A stretch of 64,000 bases of DNA from Pyronema omphalodes. Lineage: Eukaryota > Ascomycota > Pezizomycetes > Pezizales > Pyronemataceae. The stretch is taken from positions 496,001 to 560,000 of the forward strand of contig JAJJXM010000014.1 of assembly GCA_024516155.1 (NCBI GenBank). Reading direction: 5' to 3'. The notes beneath the pieces are model-generated. The model had not been told where the DNA came from, made no database searches, and was given only the letters and a program-made list of their open reading frames with translations. Positions 36,048-45,760 of the stretch are shown here, in pieces (positions within the stretch are counted from its first letter, which is position 1; every line of letters starts with the position of its first letter). A program made the position numbers and the translations under genes.

Positions 36048-36407
36048 GTATGTCAACTATCATAACTCTCCTGCCTTTCTTATCACTCAATATTGAAACA
36101 ACCTGGCTAATAATATAATAATACAACAGCTTGTGATAGTACAAGATATCCCGCAACCTTACAAATCCCTCCTCGAAACCTACAAATAAATTCGCTCAGG
36201 TTTCAACAAACTGTATGTGTGCTCCCTCGGCTGAATTCGGTCCCATATGACGAAGTGCATCTTCTGATAATATTCCAGTCACTATAAGAATTACCCGCAA
36301 ATAAACGCACAACTTATCTTAAAAAATCAATATGTATGGCACCCAATTACCGACTTTCCCTGGTGAAAAAGCACCTAACTAATATCTTCTCCCTTAACAG
36401 AATCAAC
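36048..36407 (+). other. 5' leader of mpdA with up to three introns
   Basis: Three consecutive candidate introns precede the coding start: 36048-36129 (GTATGT, CTAATAAT branch, ACAG), 36213-36278 (GTATGT, CTGATAAT branch, CCAG) and 36334-36400 (GTATGG, CTAACTAAT branch, ACAG). The last is best supported. It ends 7 nt before the ATG that matches the family's N-terminus, and it removes an upstream in-frame ATG (36336) that would add 24 unrelated residues. Confidence 0.6.
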
Positions 36408-37571
36408 ATGAAGACCGCATTACATTTCGGAGCCGGAAACATCGGACGAGGCTTTATTGGCGCTCTTCTTTCTGATTCCGGATACCATGTTATCTTCGCC
36501 GACGTTGTCGAGAAACTTATCAACGCCCTTAACGAATACCAGTCTTATGACATTACTATTCTCGACGTTGCCCCCGACGAGCCATACAAGCACATCTCAA
36601 ATGTCTCCGGTATTTTCTCCAACAAGCCCGAGCAACTCAACGCCGCTATCCTAGACGCCGAAATCATCACCACAGCTGTCGGTCCTAATGTCCTTCGTAT
36701 CATCTCCCGCTCCCTCGCCGCCGGTATCTCAGAACGTAAGAAGCAAGGAAAGGAATACCTCAACATCATTGCTTGCGAGAACATGACCGGAGCCTCAGCA
36801 CATTTGCGAGACGAGATCTTGAAGCATCTACCAGAGGAGGACCAGGAGTATATGGATACCTACGTTGGATTCCCCAACTGTGCTGTCGACCGAATTGTAC
36901 CTCCTTTCAACCCAGGTCCTAATGGAAACATTCTTTCAGTCGGTGTAGAGGCTTTCTTTGAGTGGATTGTTGAGGAGCCTGCTTTCAAGGGACCCCGTCC
37001 AGAAATCAAGGGAATGAAGTTAACCGATAACTTGGTGGCATACGTCCAGCGAAAGCTCTTCACTCTTAACTGCGGTCACGCAACAACGGCATATCTTGGA
37101 TACCTTAAGGGTTACAAGACTGTTGACGAGGCATTAAAGGATGAGGATATTGAGAGCAGGGTTCATGCTACTATGAAGGAGTCCGGTGATGCACTTTGCA
37201 AGAAGCACGGCTTCGATGAGAAAGAGCATGGAAAGTACATTGAGAAGATTATGAACCGATTCAGGAATCCTTACATCAAGGATGATGTTGCTAGAGTCGG
37301 ACGAGAGCCCCTACGAAAGCTCGGACCCGCGGATAGATTGGTTGGACCTGTAAAGATGGCCGCGGAATTCGGATTACCTAAGGATAACCTTCTCACTGCT
37401 ATTGCAGCATGCCTTTTGTACGACAATAAGGAAGATCCTCAGTCGGTTACTTTGAAGAAGGATATCGAGTCCAAGGGTCTTGAGGAGGTCTTGGAGGATG
37501 TTGTTGGATTCAAGAAGGGATCCCAGGAGAGCAAACAGGTGCTACAGGCTTATAATGAGCTCAAGGCTTAA
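36408..37571 (+). CDS. mpdA: Mannitol-1-phosphate 5-dehydrogenase
   Basis: The product is 387 aa, the usual family length (EC 1.1.1.17). It interconverts fructose-6-phosphate and mannitol-1-phosphate with NAD(H) and feeds fungal mannitol metabolism in the cytosol. The N-terminus MKTALHFGAGNIGRGFIG is the classic nucleotide-binding start. CENMTGAS, FPNCAVDRIVPP and KLFTLNCGHATTAYLGY follow. The last carries the KxxxxNxxH signature of polyol-specific long-chain dehydrogenases (Lys216, Asn221, His224). The coding region has no introns. I chose 36408 over the earlier in-frame ATG at 36336 because the upstream part looks like a leader intron and family members begin with MKT(A/V)(L/I)HFGAG. Nothing is missing, and no mannitol-pathway partner lies next to it. 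Confidence 0.97.
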   Translation: MKTALHFGAGNIGRGFIGALLSDSGYHVIFADVVEKLINALNEYQSYDITILDVAPDEPYKHISNVSGIFSNKPEQLNAAILDAEIITTAVGPNVLRIISRSLAAGISERKKQGKEYLNIIACENMTGASAHLRDEILKHLPEEDQEYMDTYVGFPNCAVDRIVPPFNPGPNGNILSVGVEAFFEWIVEEPAFKGPRPEIKGMKLTDNLVAYVQRKLFTLNCGHATTAYLGYLKGYKTVDEALKDEDIESRVHATMKESGDALCKKHGFDEKEHGKYIEKIMNRFRNPYIKDDVARVGREPLRKLGPADRLVGPVKMAAEFGLPKDNLLTAIAACLLYDNKEDPQSVTLKKDIESKGLEEVLEDVVGFKKGSQESKQVLQAYNELKA

Positions 37572-38320
37572 ATTTGCTTTCGCTTTCAATAGCTTTGTTT
37601 TGTGATTTCCGGAGTATCTGATTTTTTTTTTTTTTGGCACGGCAATGGGGTTACGGATTTATTTTTAGCTTCTTTCATGTTATGGGATTTTATGGGATTT
37701 CATTTTATGTACCAGAATTAAAGTCTAGCGACGTTTAACTTCTAAGCGAGTTTTCTAAGCGAGATGTCTCATATGCACTTCACTGTGATCGTGATAATTC
37801 TACGAAGCTGGTTTCATTCAATCACCTGGTGAATTGGATTACATCATGCACCATGTGTCGCAACTGACGAATGATCGTAAATGATCACACTTTATCAATT
37901 CTCCTTCCTGATCATACTTCATCAATTCGCCTTCCTCATAACAACATCGAAATTACTCCACCCCGAAACATTCCCCGCCTCATAAGAAGAATACCTGCCT
38001 TACACTCGTCTCGTGCTTACGTTTTAATCACGGAATATCACTTCTACCTTCCTAATAGCGTTAGCCAATAACACCGCGCGTCACCTGTTGCCCTTGACAA
38101 CTTCTGTCACTTACCCAACTCCCCCGCCACCAACCATTCCGAGCAACGGTCAGCGCGACCAGCACATTCTTGGTCTGGGGTGAGGTGGGCGGTAGGTTGG
38201 CTCCGGTGGAGGAGGGTTGACGACGCCCTGCATTTACTAGATCCCGTCGAACGAACGTCGCAAACCTTTTTTACGTCCACCTAACTCCCTCCTCGTCCTC
38301 CTCCTCCTCATGTCACGATC
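37572..38320. other. Intergenic; mpdA 3' end and promoter of the membrane-protein gene
   Basis: A poly-T tract lies at about 37622-37635. A two-copy TCATCAATTC(T/G)CCTTCCT direct repeat sits at about 37895 and 37919. A CT-rich stretch at about 38280-38312 lies immediately before the next start. A short upstream ATG at 38310 overlaps that start out of frame. No gene is seen. Confidence 0.5.
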
Positions 38321-40177
38321 ATGCCATCTCTCCTCGACCTCGTCGCGATTCTCGCCCTCATACCTATCGTTAACAGTCTTCCTCTCATCGCTCGAGCTGC
38401 TAAAACTGTCGCCTTAGTCCCCTCTGGTACTGCTATCTGTATCAAACCTTCGCCTTGGACTCAGATTTTAAGCTTTTTCATAACAAACTATGTCGCTCGT
38501 ATCGCCACTTACAAAAAAGAGGCGGGTTATGAGGGCCTTTGGGACTACCTAGATATTACAATCTCACTGTTTGTTCCATGGTTGGGTATCGATCCTGCGG
38601 TTGATACGATTGCTAGAGGGTCTAGATTCTTGGGAAAGACAGAGATTGATAGAGCTCTATTGGCGAGGGCGTTGACGATTGTCATCAGAGAAGAGGGATG
38701 GAGGCCTATGCATGGGGAGACTGTGAGGGGATGTTTGATTTATCCCGGTGATTTAGATAAGTTGGAGCATATCCGTCGAGAGAAGCGACAGGAAAAGAGA
38801 AGGCAGAAGGAAGAGAAACGGAGGAAACAGAAGGAAAAGGAGAGGCGACGGAAAAGAAGACGCAGCCGATCAAAGTCGAAGGGCCGGAGTCGGAGTCGGA
38901 CAGAATACGGGGAATACGAAGAAGCACCTAGTGGACGTCGATCTAGCGCGTCTAGAAGTACCCGCCGTAACCATCGTAGCCGAAACGGAATTCTCGCCGT
39001 ACCAGATGGTGTTACAGATTACTCCTACTCCAACTCGCCAGTATTTCATAGCGAAGATTCGGAATTTAGCGGTGACGACCACGGATACTCCGCAGATGAA
39101 GAGGATATGTACGGCGACGACTGGGCAACTCTAATCCTAGGACCAGCAGGACTGGAACCGATAGATAATTCGAAATACAAAGTTCACGGCTTCTACAGAC
39201 TACCAGATACCTATAGTTTAGCACGACTTCCACCGGGAACAGAGTTAAAATCCCTCGAAGCTTCTAACGCAAAAAAGGGAGATATTGTTCTTAGTAACTC
39301 TTACGGCTTTGTTAAAGGATTTACCGGATTGGTTCAAATTATCTCATCTCTGTATGCGTTATTTTCCGTCTACGGAGACCAAACAAGAGTATACGGATTT
39401 GCAGCTTTCGGTTTCACAGTCCTTCCATACACCGTCATGTCTATTCTCAACGTCATTGCAAATTACATCGAAGCCTCTTACGACTGTTTATTCCTTGTCC
39501 GATCCGACGTCATGAAAGAAGCCGAAAAGAGAGAAGGCGGAGAATTCGTCGGTGAAATAGCGGAACTTGTTCTGGCAACTGACCCAGAGCAAGTTCAAAA
39601 TGTTGGCTCACTTGCAATGAACCTTTTATTCCGCCGCGAAACCAGAACAATATATCGTGCGCGAGAAGTTGATGATTTGGGGAATATCATCCCTAATCGC
39701 AAAGAATGGAAGATTTTCATTCCCCCTAATGATGGGAGCTATATTAGAGCGGATGATCCACGCACTAAAATCGTCGTCCAACCAGTCGGAGATTGTTATC
39801 AGTATAATTTGGAAAATGCCATCAAAATTACCAAATTCAGACGTTGGGTACAAATGGTTATGAAGACATTAGCGATGGTTATTCCATATATTGTCATCGG
39901 AGCATTGTCGAAATTTCAAGCTGGTGGCTCCACCGTTCAGCAGCAGTTGTTTATGGTGGGCTGGTTGGTAGTGGGTCAGGTTATTGGTGCGTTAAATTTA
40001 ATTGGTCATATCACAGGTAAACAAAAAGGAAAGACATGGCTGAAGACAAAATCAGTGGTGAATATGGTTGTCTTGACAGCTGGATTTGCATTTGCTGTTG
40101 GAGGATTTGTAGAGGTTGGGAGAATGCTAAGGGAGTTTGGATATTGTATTCAAACGGGGAGTGCGGCAATTGCGTAA
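38321..40177 (+). CDS. Fungal multi-pass membrane protein with basic and acidic linker (uncharacterised)
   Basis: This is a single-exon frame of 618 residues. A hydrophobic N-terminus (about 5-25) and a second hydrophobic segment (about 47-64) come first. An almost purely Arg/Lys/Glu/Ser linker follows (about 146-200, RREKRQEKRR then an RSRSKSKGRSRSR-type stretch) and then an acidic segment (about 243-267). Later hydrophobic helices fall near 326-346, 360-380, 513-530, 543-561 and 580-603. Both halves have the sequence complexity of real protein, including YGFAAFGFTVLPYTVMSI and VVGQVIGALNLIGHI. I do not recognise a named family. The long charged linker is probably cytosolic and disordered. 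The only oddity is the out-of-frame upstream ATG 11 nt before the start. Confidence 0.9.
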   Translation: MPSLLDLVAILALIPIVNSLPLIARAAKTVALVPSGTAICIKPSPWTQILSFFITNYVARIATYKKEAGYEGLWDYLDITISLFVPWLGIDPAVDTIARGSRFLGKTEIDRALLARALTIVIREEGWRPMHGETVRGCLIYPGDLDKLEHIRREKRQEKRRQKEEKRRKQKEKERRRKRRRSRSKSKGRSRSRTEYGEYEEAPSGRRSSASRSTRRNHRSRNGILAVPDGVTDYSYSNSPVFHSEDSEFSGDDHGYSADEEDMYGDDWATLILGPAGLEPIDNSKYKVHGFYRLPDTYSLARLPPGTELKSLEASNAKKGDIVLSNSYGFVKGFTGLVQIISSLYALFSVYGDQTRVYGFAAFGFTVLPYTVMSILNVIANYIEASYDCLFLVRSDVMKEAEKREGGEFVGEIAELVLATDPEQVQNVGSLAMNLLFRRETRTIYRAREVDDLGNIIPNRKEWKIFIPPNDGSYIRADDPRTKIVVQPVGDCYQYNLENAIKITKFRRWVQMVMKTLAMVIPYIVIGALSKFQAGGSTVQQQLFMVGWLVVGQVIGALNLIGHITGKQKGKTWLKTKSVVNMVVLTAGFAFAVGGFVEVGRMLREFGYCIQTGSAAIA

Positions 40178-41844
40178 TCGGGATTCTTTTTCTGTTTTTC
40201 TTTTTTTTTCTTTCTTCAGCGGGAGTTGTATGATGATGACGATCACGATGATGGATATGATACCGGTTGTATGATTAATGTTGACTTTTATGGCTATATG
40301 AATTTGCTTTTCCGGTGTAAAGCTAGATTGAGAATAGATTTCTTGATATTTGGGGGGGTTTTTTTTTTTTCGAAAGAAATACAATGTAACCTCCATCCAT
40401 ATCACTCAGTCTAACATGGAAATCAACTACAAATAGTCACCATGTGACAGCCACGCAATACGCATAAAGTTTCACTCCTGAAATTCCAATTCCTAGGCAG
40501 AAAAAATCCGATCTATATGCAGAAATGGCAGGTGATGGTGATGGAAAGATCAGATCAGATCAGATCAGCGTCGTTGTGCAACCACGAGGTGCCTGATTTC
40601 CAAATTTGTACTACTCTGTTTACTTTTGTCTAAAACTAAACGCACCTAGGCACCCTCTAGCACAGTTGAAAAGGTAAAGCCGTGGGCTTGCCTGTATAGT
40701 GGGGTTGGAATGGAACTTGATATTACCTACCTTTAATCTACTCTTTTATGATTGAGGATAATTGCAAAAAAATCTTGGGAAATAAATAAAAAATATTGGA
40801 AAAACATTATTGAAACAGAAATAAATGAAATCAAAAAATAAAGTAAAACAGAACCGAAATCAGAAAGAGAAAAAGGAAGTTGGAGAAGAAATAAATGATA
40901 AGAAACAACAGTAACAGGCAGCGGAAACAGTAGCGGCGATTCGTGCGGCGCGGCACTGGCTGCAAACATTGGAATTTGGTATAGGCTGGTTCCGGCCGGT
41001 GCTGATCGCGTTGGAACTTGGGGATACAAAAACAGTAGTTGGAAGTGGAAACGGTACCTGCCTGTTGAAAGATGAAATAAAGTTAACGAATGAAATAAAA
41101 TTCATAAATGTAATGAAATATAATGGTAATCGAAAACTGACGGTACTGTAATGGCCGGTATAGGCGAATCCACATCCAGGCTGGTGGTACTAGTTAGGAT
41201 CGGCCAGTACTCGTACCACCCCCAGTCACTCGCATGCTCGTAAACCGTGGGCACTTCTACAAAGTTCCGCTCAGAGCTGTTCCCAATTTATTGTGTTAAC
41301 AGACATTACAGTACTATTTTCCCGCCCCGTCAATTGCCATTTACCCCATAATGATATATAGATATTATACATACAGATTCAATATCCCAAGTTTCCGCAA
41401 GTCGATATCATGTCCTAGTGGACCGTGGTGTGGTGAATTGCGTTGTATGTTCGGTATGACATTTTTTAAAACTATGCGATATCTCAACAACCAATGGACC
41501 GATTGAGATAATTTTTGTACCGTTGGAATCGTACATATCGAATTGGGTGGTGCATGAGCACCACCTTGACACGAGTATAGGTGATCGCCTATGCACATCG
41601 CTGATGCCTAGCAGGCCAAAAAGTCTTAGTTCGTTCAGTTTATGCACGAAGTACATAGATAATTGACCCCACAGACTATCACACTGCAGATCGCGTATGC
41701 ACAATTTGAAATTTTCTTCACGAGATTCTATTTCAATCTTGCGTCGCAGAATTTGCAGTGAGTTGCGGGGTACAGTCGCTATGGTATAAATAACACTAAC
41801 ACATGTATCGCGTTCTTTGAGTTTCAACAACACACACAACGAAG
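40178..41844. other. Intergenic; no supported gene
   Basis: There are homopolymer T tracts (40202-40212, 40361-40369) and a TCAGATCAGATCAGATCAG repeat at about 40549-40567. A 147-codon antisense frame (41408-41851) overlaps the next gene's first exon but has no recognisable motif, so I did not call it. Confidence 0.5.
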
Positions 41845-43373
41845 ATGCCATACATCTATCTCGAATTTAATGTCAAATGCAACTCCTCGATGCGTATCCC
41901 TACGGATCCTGATATTGGAGGTAATGGAGTGAGTTTAACAAAGCTTGAACTAATATATGTTGTCTGATAGCGTCACAGGTATTTATATCAGCGGTATTGA
42001 GCAGCGCATTTTCAATTGTATTAACATTTGCGGCGTGCTATCTTGCACCATCTGACATCGGTATCGAGGAGCGTTGGTCAAACTGGGAGAATGCCCGGAA
42101 CGAATCTCGGAAAAAATGGTACCCGACCATTCAGGCCATGTTATCGTCTGTGTCAGACCAGCAGTTTGTTACTGGTCTGGCTATACAATCAGCGACAATT
42201 GGAAACTTTAATAATATGTCTTTATAGCATAGAGTTCTCGCATACTATTTCGTATTACTCTGTCAAGGTTGTTTCGCCGCGAATATGGAGTTTGAAGACG
42301 CGCCTCTCGATGATAATGAACTCCCGACTAGACCTACAGATTTCGTTCCAAAGTTGGAAGGTTCAAGATTCGACCTAAAATTCAGCGGCCAACGAAAACT
42401 GAATACTATGCGTGTTTCACTTCTGGCTATTTTCCTGTCGGTTCTCACGGTCTTTGCAGTGAAGATGACTGATGCCTGCGGGATGTGGGACGAGAACGAT
42501 CCAGGCTACTGTTATCAGTCGGTAATGATGTTAAGCTTTTGGACCTGTGGAGCAGAGACAATTTTGCTCATAGTGTGGATGTGGGCTATGTTTGTCTTTA
42601 CGTTATGTGAACGCGTCAGACTTTTGAATGATTTCTTCAATATCGCGTTCCGGAAAGCAGTTAATAAAGTCATTTCCAGACAAAGACTAGATGGTATAAT
42701 CCGCGAAGTCAAGTATTGGATTATAAAATTTCGCATCAACAGGCTTTGGAACTCAAGGTTAATCCTGACCATAATCAGGGTTTCACGGTCATGTCTTCCT
42801 AATATCTATCTGATGTTTCAACTCATCGACATAAAGCTATCCAACAGGAAATTACTAGCAAGCGAAGACGAGAATCAGTGGACATTTGGTCAAATAATGC
42901 CGATGATTATGCTTTTAACAATTCCTTTAGCAATGGCAAAATTGGCGTGGGGACAACCGGAGTACGTGTACGATCCTTTGAATACGACGAAATTTTGCTG
43001 ACCTTACAGACCAATCGACCAGAGGCCCATGTTTTTCAAGGACCAAAACGAGTCTAGTCTTTTTGGAGGTTCAACAGATTCAATTACTACCCCACACGTA
43101 GCCCACTCTACTCGCCATTTCAATGTTTCCTCGACGAATACTGTATATGTACCTCGCAGTTTTCATAAGATATCAACATATATAACAGATACTTATAGCC
43201 CCGAGGGCCACTCTGAGACATCCGAACAATCAACAATCCAAAAAGGCACTACCGTGCCAACATCTATGGCAACCGCCGGTTCCAGTTCAAGTGAAGCCAC
43301 GGTGCCGACCTATCCAATTCCACTTCGAAAAAGACAAACATGGCATTTTGCAGATTTATCAACCAAAGTCTAG
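41845..43373 (+). pseudogene. Seven-TM fungal membrane paralogue interrupted by one in-frame TAG
   Basis: Three exons aligned on the intact downstream paralogue are 41845-41928, 41979-42961 and 43010-43373 (introns 50 and 48 nt). Both intron positions and phases match those of the neighbour. Conserved points include PDIGGNG before intron 1, the family motif SDQQFVTGLAI, the Cys-Gly-x-Trp-Asp luminal motif and W(T/S)FGQI before the last helix. At 42225-42227 a TAG stands where the paralogue has the Tyr of MSRYH. The frame stays open on both sides and the later exons are undamaged. I found no frame-preserving intron that removes the TAG. Recent loss, readthrough or a base-call error are possible. 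A Ser/Thr-rich cytosolic tail completes the 477-codon model. Confidence 0.8.
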
Positions 43374-43925
43374 TGGGAGATACAGGGCATAAAATGTAAA
43401 ATGGCGGATTATGGGCATAGTGAGATTCCATCTTTCATACTATCGTTAGCGATAAGCTAACGAACCGGTTAAAGGCTGGCACACCGAAATGCATAGAACA
43501 TCACTCGGTCATCATAGTGGTCTCCTACGAAGGATGCAGCTTTTGACGCCATGAAATCGGAATGACATGCAGATAAGAAATTGGTGTTGAGGTGTGATTT
43601 TCATTGCATATCTGTATTTCTAGAATGATCTATTTTGTCGATATGCATGCCTTAAGTGCCGGATGGTCAAACCAACTGAAACTCCTATTAAAGTGCAACT
43701 TTTGCATAAGATAATGCATGTCAGATCTCCTCGGGTAGTGTTGTCTAGATATTTGGCGCATCAACAGAGTTTTCATGGCTTGATAGTGGCGCATCTTTTG
43801 GGTATATGTATCAGAGCACGTAGCCTATTCGTATGCAAGTGTCTTTCCTTGTTAATTTCACCCAACTACCACGACGTACGCCCGAGGAAGATCACTTAAT
43901 ACACTTGTAATACAGTCTGATCACG
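43374..43925. other. Short intergenic spacer between tandem paralogues
   Basis: The spacer contains a perfect 8-bp stem with a 5-nt loop (TCGTTAGC-GATAA-GCTAACGA, 43443-43463). It lies about 70 nt after the stop of the interrupted paralogue and could be a transcript 3' hairpin. No coding signal is seen. Confidence 0.5.
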
Positions 43926-45760
43926 ATGCCATATGTTGATGTACGGCATCTTGGAATTGTAACGGTATATACGAATCTGTCATGCCAACCCCACATCGAA
44001 ATAGATCCCAATCCCGATGTTGGAGGAAATGGAGTATGTTATCCTTGGTCGTTTCTCATCAGTTATCAAAGACAACCCCTACGAGTATATACAGAAGATT
44101 GACATATCATTCATAAATAGGTTGTCGGTTCAGTATTGGCAACGGCTTTCTTCACTATTTTCTTAACTCTGACTACGGCATTCTTCCACCCAATGAACAT
44201 CAGCACGCTGGGGAAAGTTTGCCCACCAATCGAAAAATGGCGCCAATTACACAGAGTATGGTGGTATCCTACTCTACAGGAAATATTACCGTTAATATCA
44301 GATCAACTATTTATCTCTGGATTGGCACTACTTATCTCGGCGATGATCGAATTCACAAAAATGTCTCGCTATCATCTTATGCTTATTTCACACCTTCAGG
44401 GATTATGTATTATTTGTTATTTAGCAACACTCACTTATGAAGACCTCCCACTTGAAGACATGAGCCAAAGGAGGAACCGAGGCCGAATACGAAGCTTTCT
44501 CAGGGTACCAAACGCAACGAAAGTGAAACGAAAACAAAGGCAACTACGGCTATTCTTTGTTATTACATACTCAGCGGCTCTGACCGTATTCATGATGTAC
44601 AACGCGAGGCAGTTATGCGGGCAATGGGACGGATCCGACAAAAACAAATGTTTCTGGGCATCCTTTGTGATAACATCGCCTATGGACTGCAACACACAAA
44701 TATCTCTTGTCATTGCCATTATTTGGGTCGACGTTCTAGTGCAAGCCTACAAGTTATCGGATGTGGTTGCAGGTATTGTTAACAGAGCGGTTTCCATAGC
44801 TACATCACGCGGTATGCTACGAGTCATGAAACTCAAACTTCAACGATGTATTCAACAGCTACGAGAATGGTCGATTTTCAAGTTCTCAATGTACATCCTA
44901 TCTAGCCCGGTCATACAAACAGGGTGGTATCTCGGTGTAATCACCTTTCTCATGGTCGTGGTAATGGATCTAAAATTGAGTAACGCAACAAGATTCCGGG
45001 TGACTGGAGAAACGCAGGAGAATGAGTGGTCTTTTGGACAGATTGTGGCGGTGGTAATGCTTGCGACAATACCCGTGACAGTTTTGAAGGTAATCTGGGG
45101 GTACGAATTACCATTTAGCATCCTGGTTTTCTTATCATTTGGTGCAACATCTAATTCTTTTGGCGTAGAATGGATGAGGATCCTCGTCAAGAGGTCAAAG
45201 ATTATTCTCAACTGAGAAATTTCTCATCAGCAACGGATACTCTCCCACGTTATCATGACTCTCATGATCCAGAATCCAGCGCTTTCAATTATCAGAATTT
45301 TCTTGAATCACCAATTAGTCCAGCATCGACTGATCCACGAAGTGATATCCCACGCGCCCAAACACCCGATAGTATCACTTTTCGTCCACCATTGCGTAGG
45401 ACAGGGTCAACACCGGACATTAACACCTTTTCTTCAAGCAGAGATTTCTCAAATAACACCACCAAATCACGTTCATTTGTTCCATCTAAAAGTTCTCCTA
45501 TGGTTTCAGTAACCCCACTCACCTCCGCAGACTGGAACCTACCCCTAGGATCTGAGTTATCATGTCCAACGATCCTGGAGTCTTTGAATACCCAGTTTGG
45601 ACCTCCAGTACCCATGATGACTTTTGGTACTCCATTCGGCAACTCCTGTGATGAGATTTCTTCAATCCCTCCGCTTGACGACTACTCGATGCCAACTACG
45701 AATACATCGCCTCAGGATTCGCAGGTAGCTCTGAATAGACCGTTGTTTGACAAGGCATGA
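43926..45760 (+). CDS. Seven-TM fungal-specific membrane protein (uncharacterised, intact paralogue)
   Basis: Three exons (43926-44033, 44121-45100, 45169-45760) give 559 aa. The short N-terminus ends in PNPDVGGNG at intron 1. Seven hydrophobic segments follow, at about 37-58, 99-120, 122-140, 180-196, 226-246, 304-321 and 342-362. The motif ISDQLFISGLALLIS corresponds to the SDQQLVTG(L/I)A signature of a large fungal family of unknown function that is often expanded in plant-associated ascomycetes. A CGQWDGSDKNKC loop may hold a disulphide. The last ~195 residues form a Ser/Thr/Pro-rich, probably cytosolic tail. Splice phases agree with the upstream paralogue. The last intron (45101-45168) is supported by the frame switch from the final TM helix to this tail. 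Function is unknown; the receptor-like topology is only suggestive. Confidence 0.87.

Noticed and set aside
36336..36407. Earlier in-frame ATG for mannitol-1-phosphate dehydrogenase
   Set aside because: It falls inside a well-formed leader intron and would add residues unlike the family N-terminus.
41408..41851. 147-codon antisense frame next to the interrupted paralogue
   Set aside because: It has no recognisable motif and overlaps the first exon of the paralogue on the other strand; chance length is plausible.
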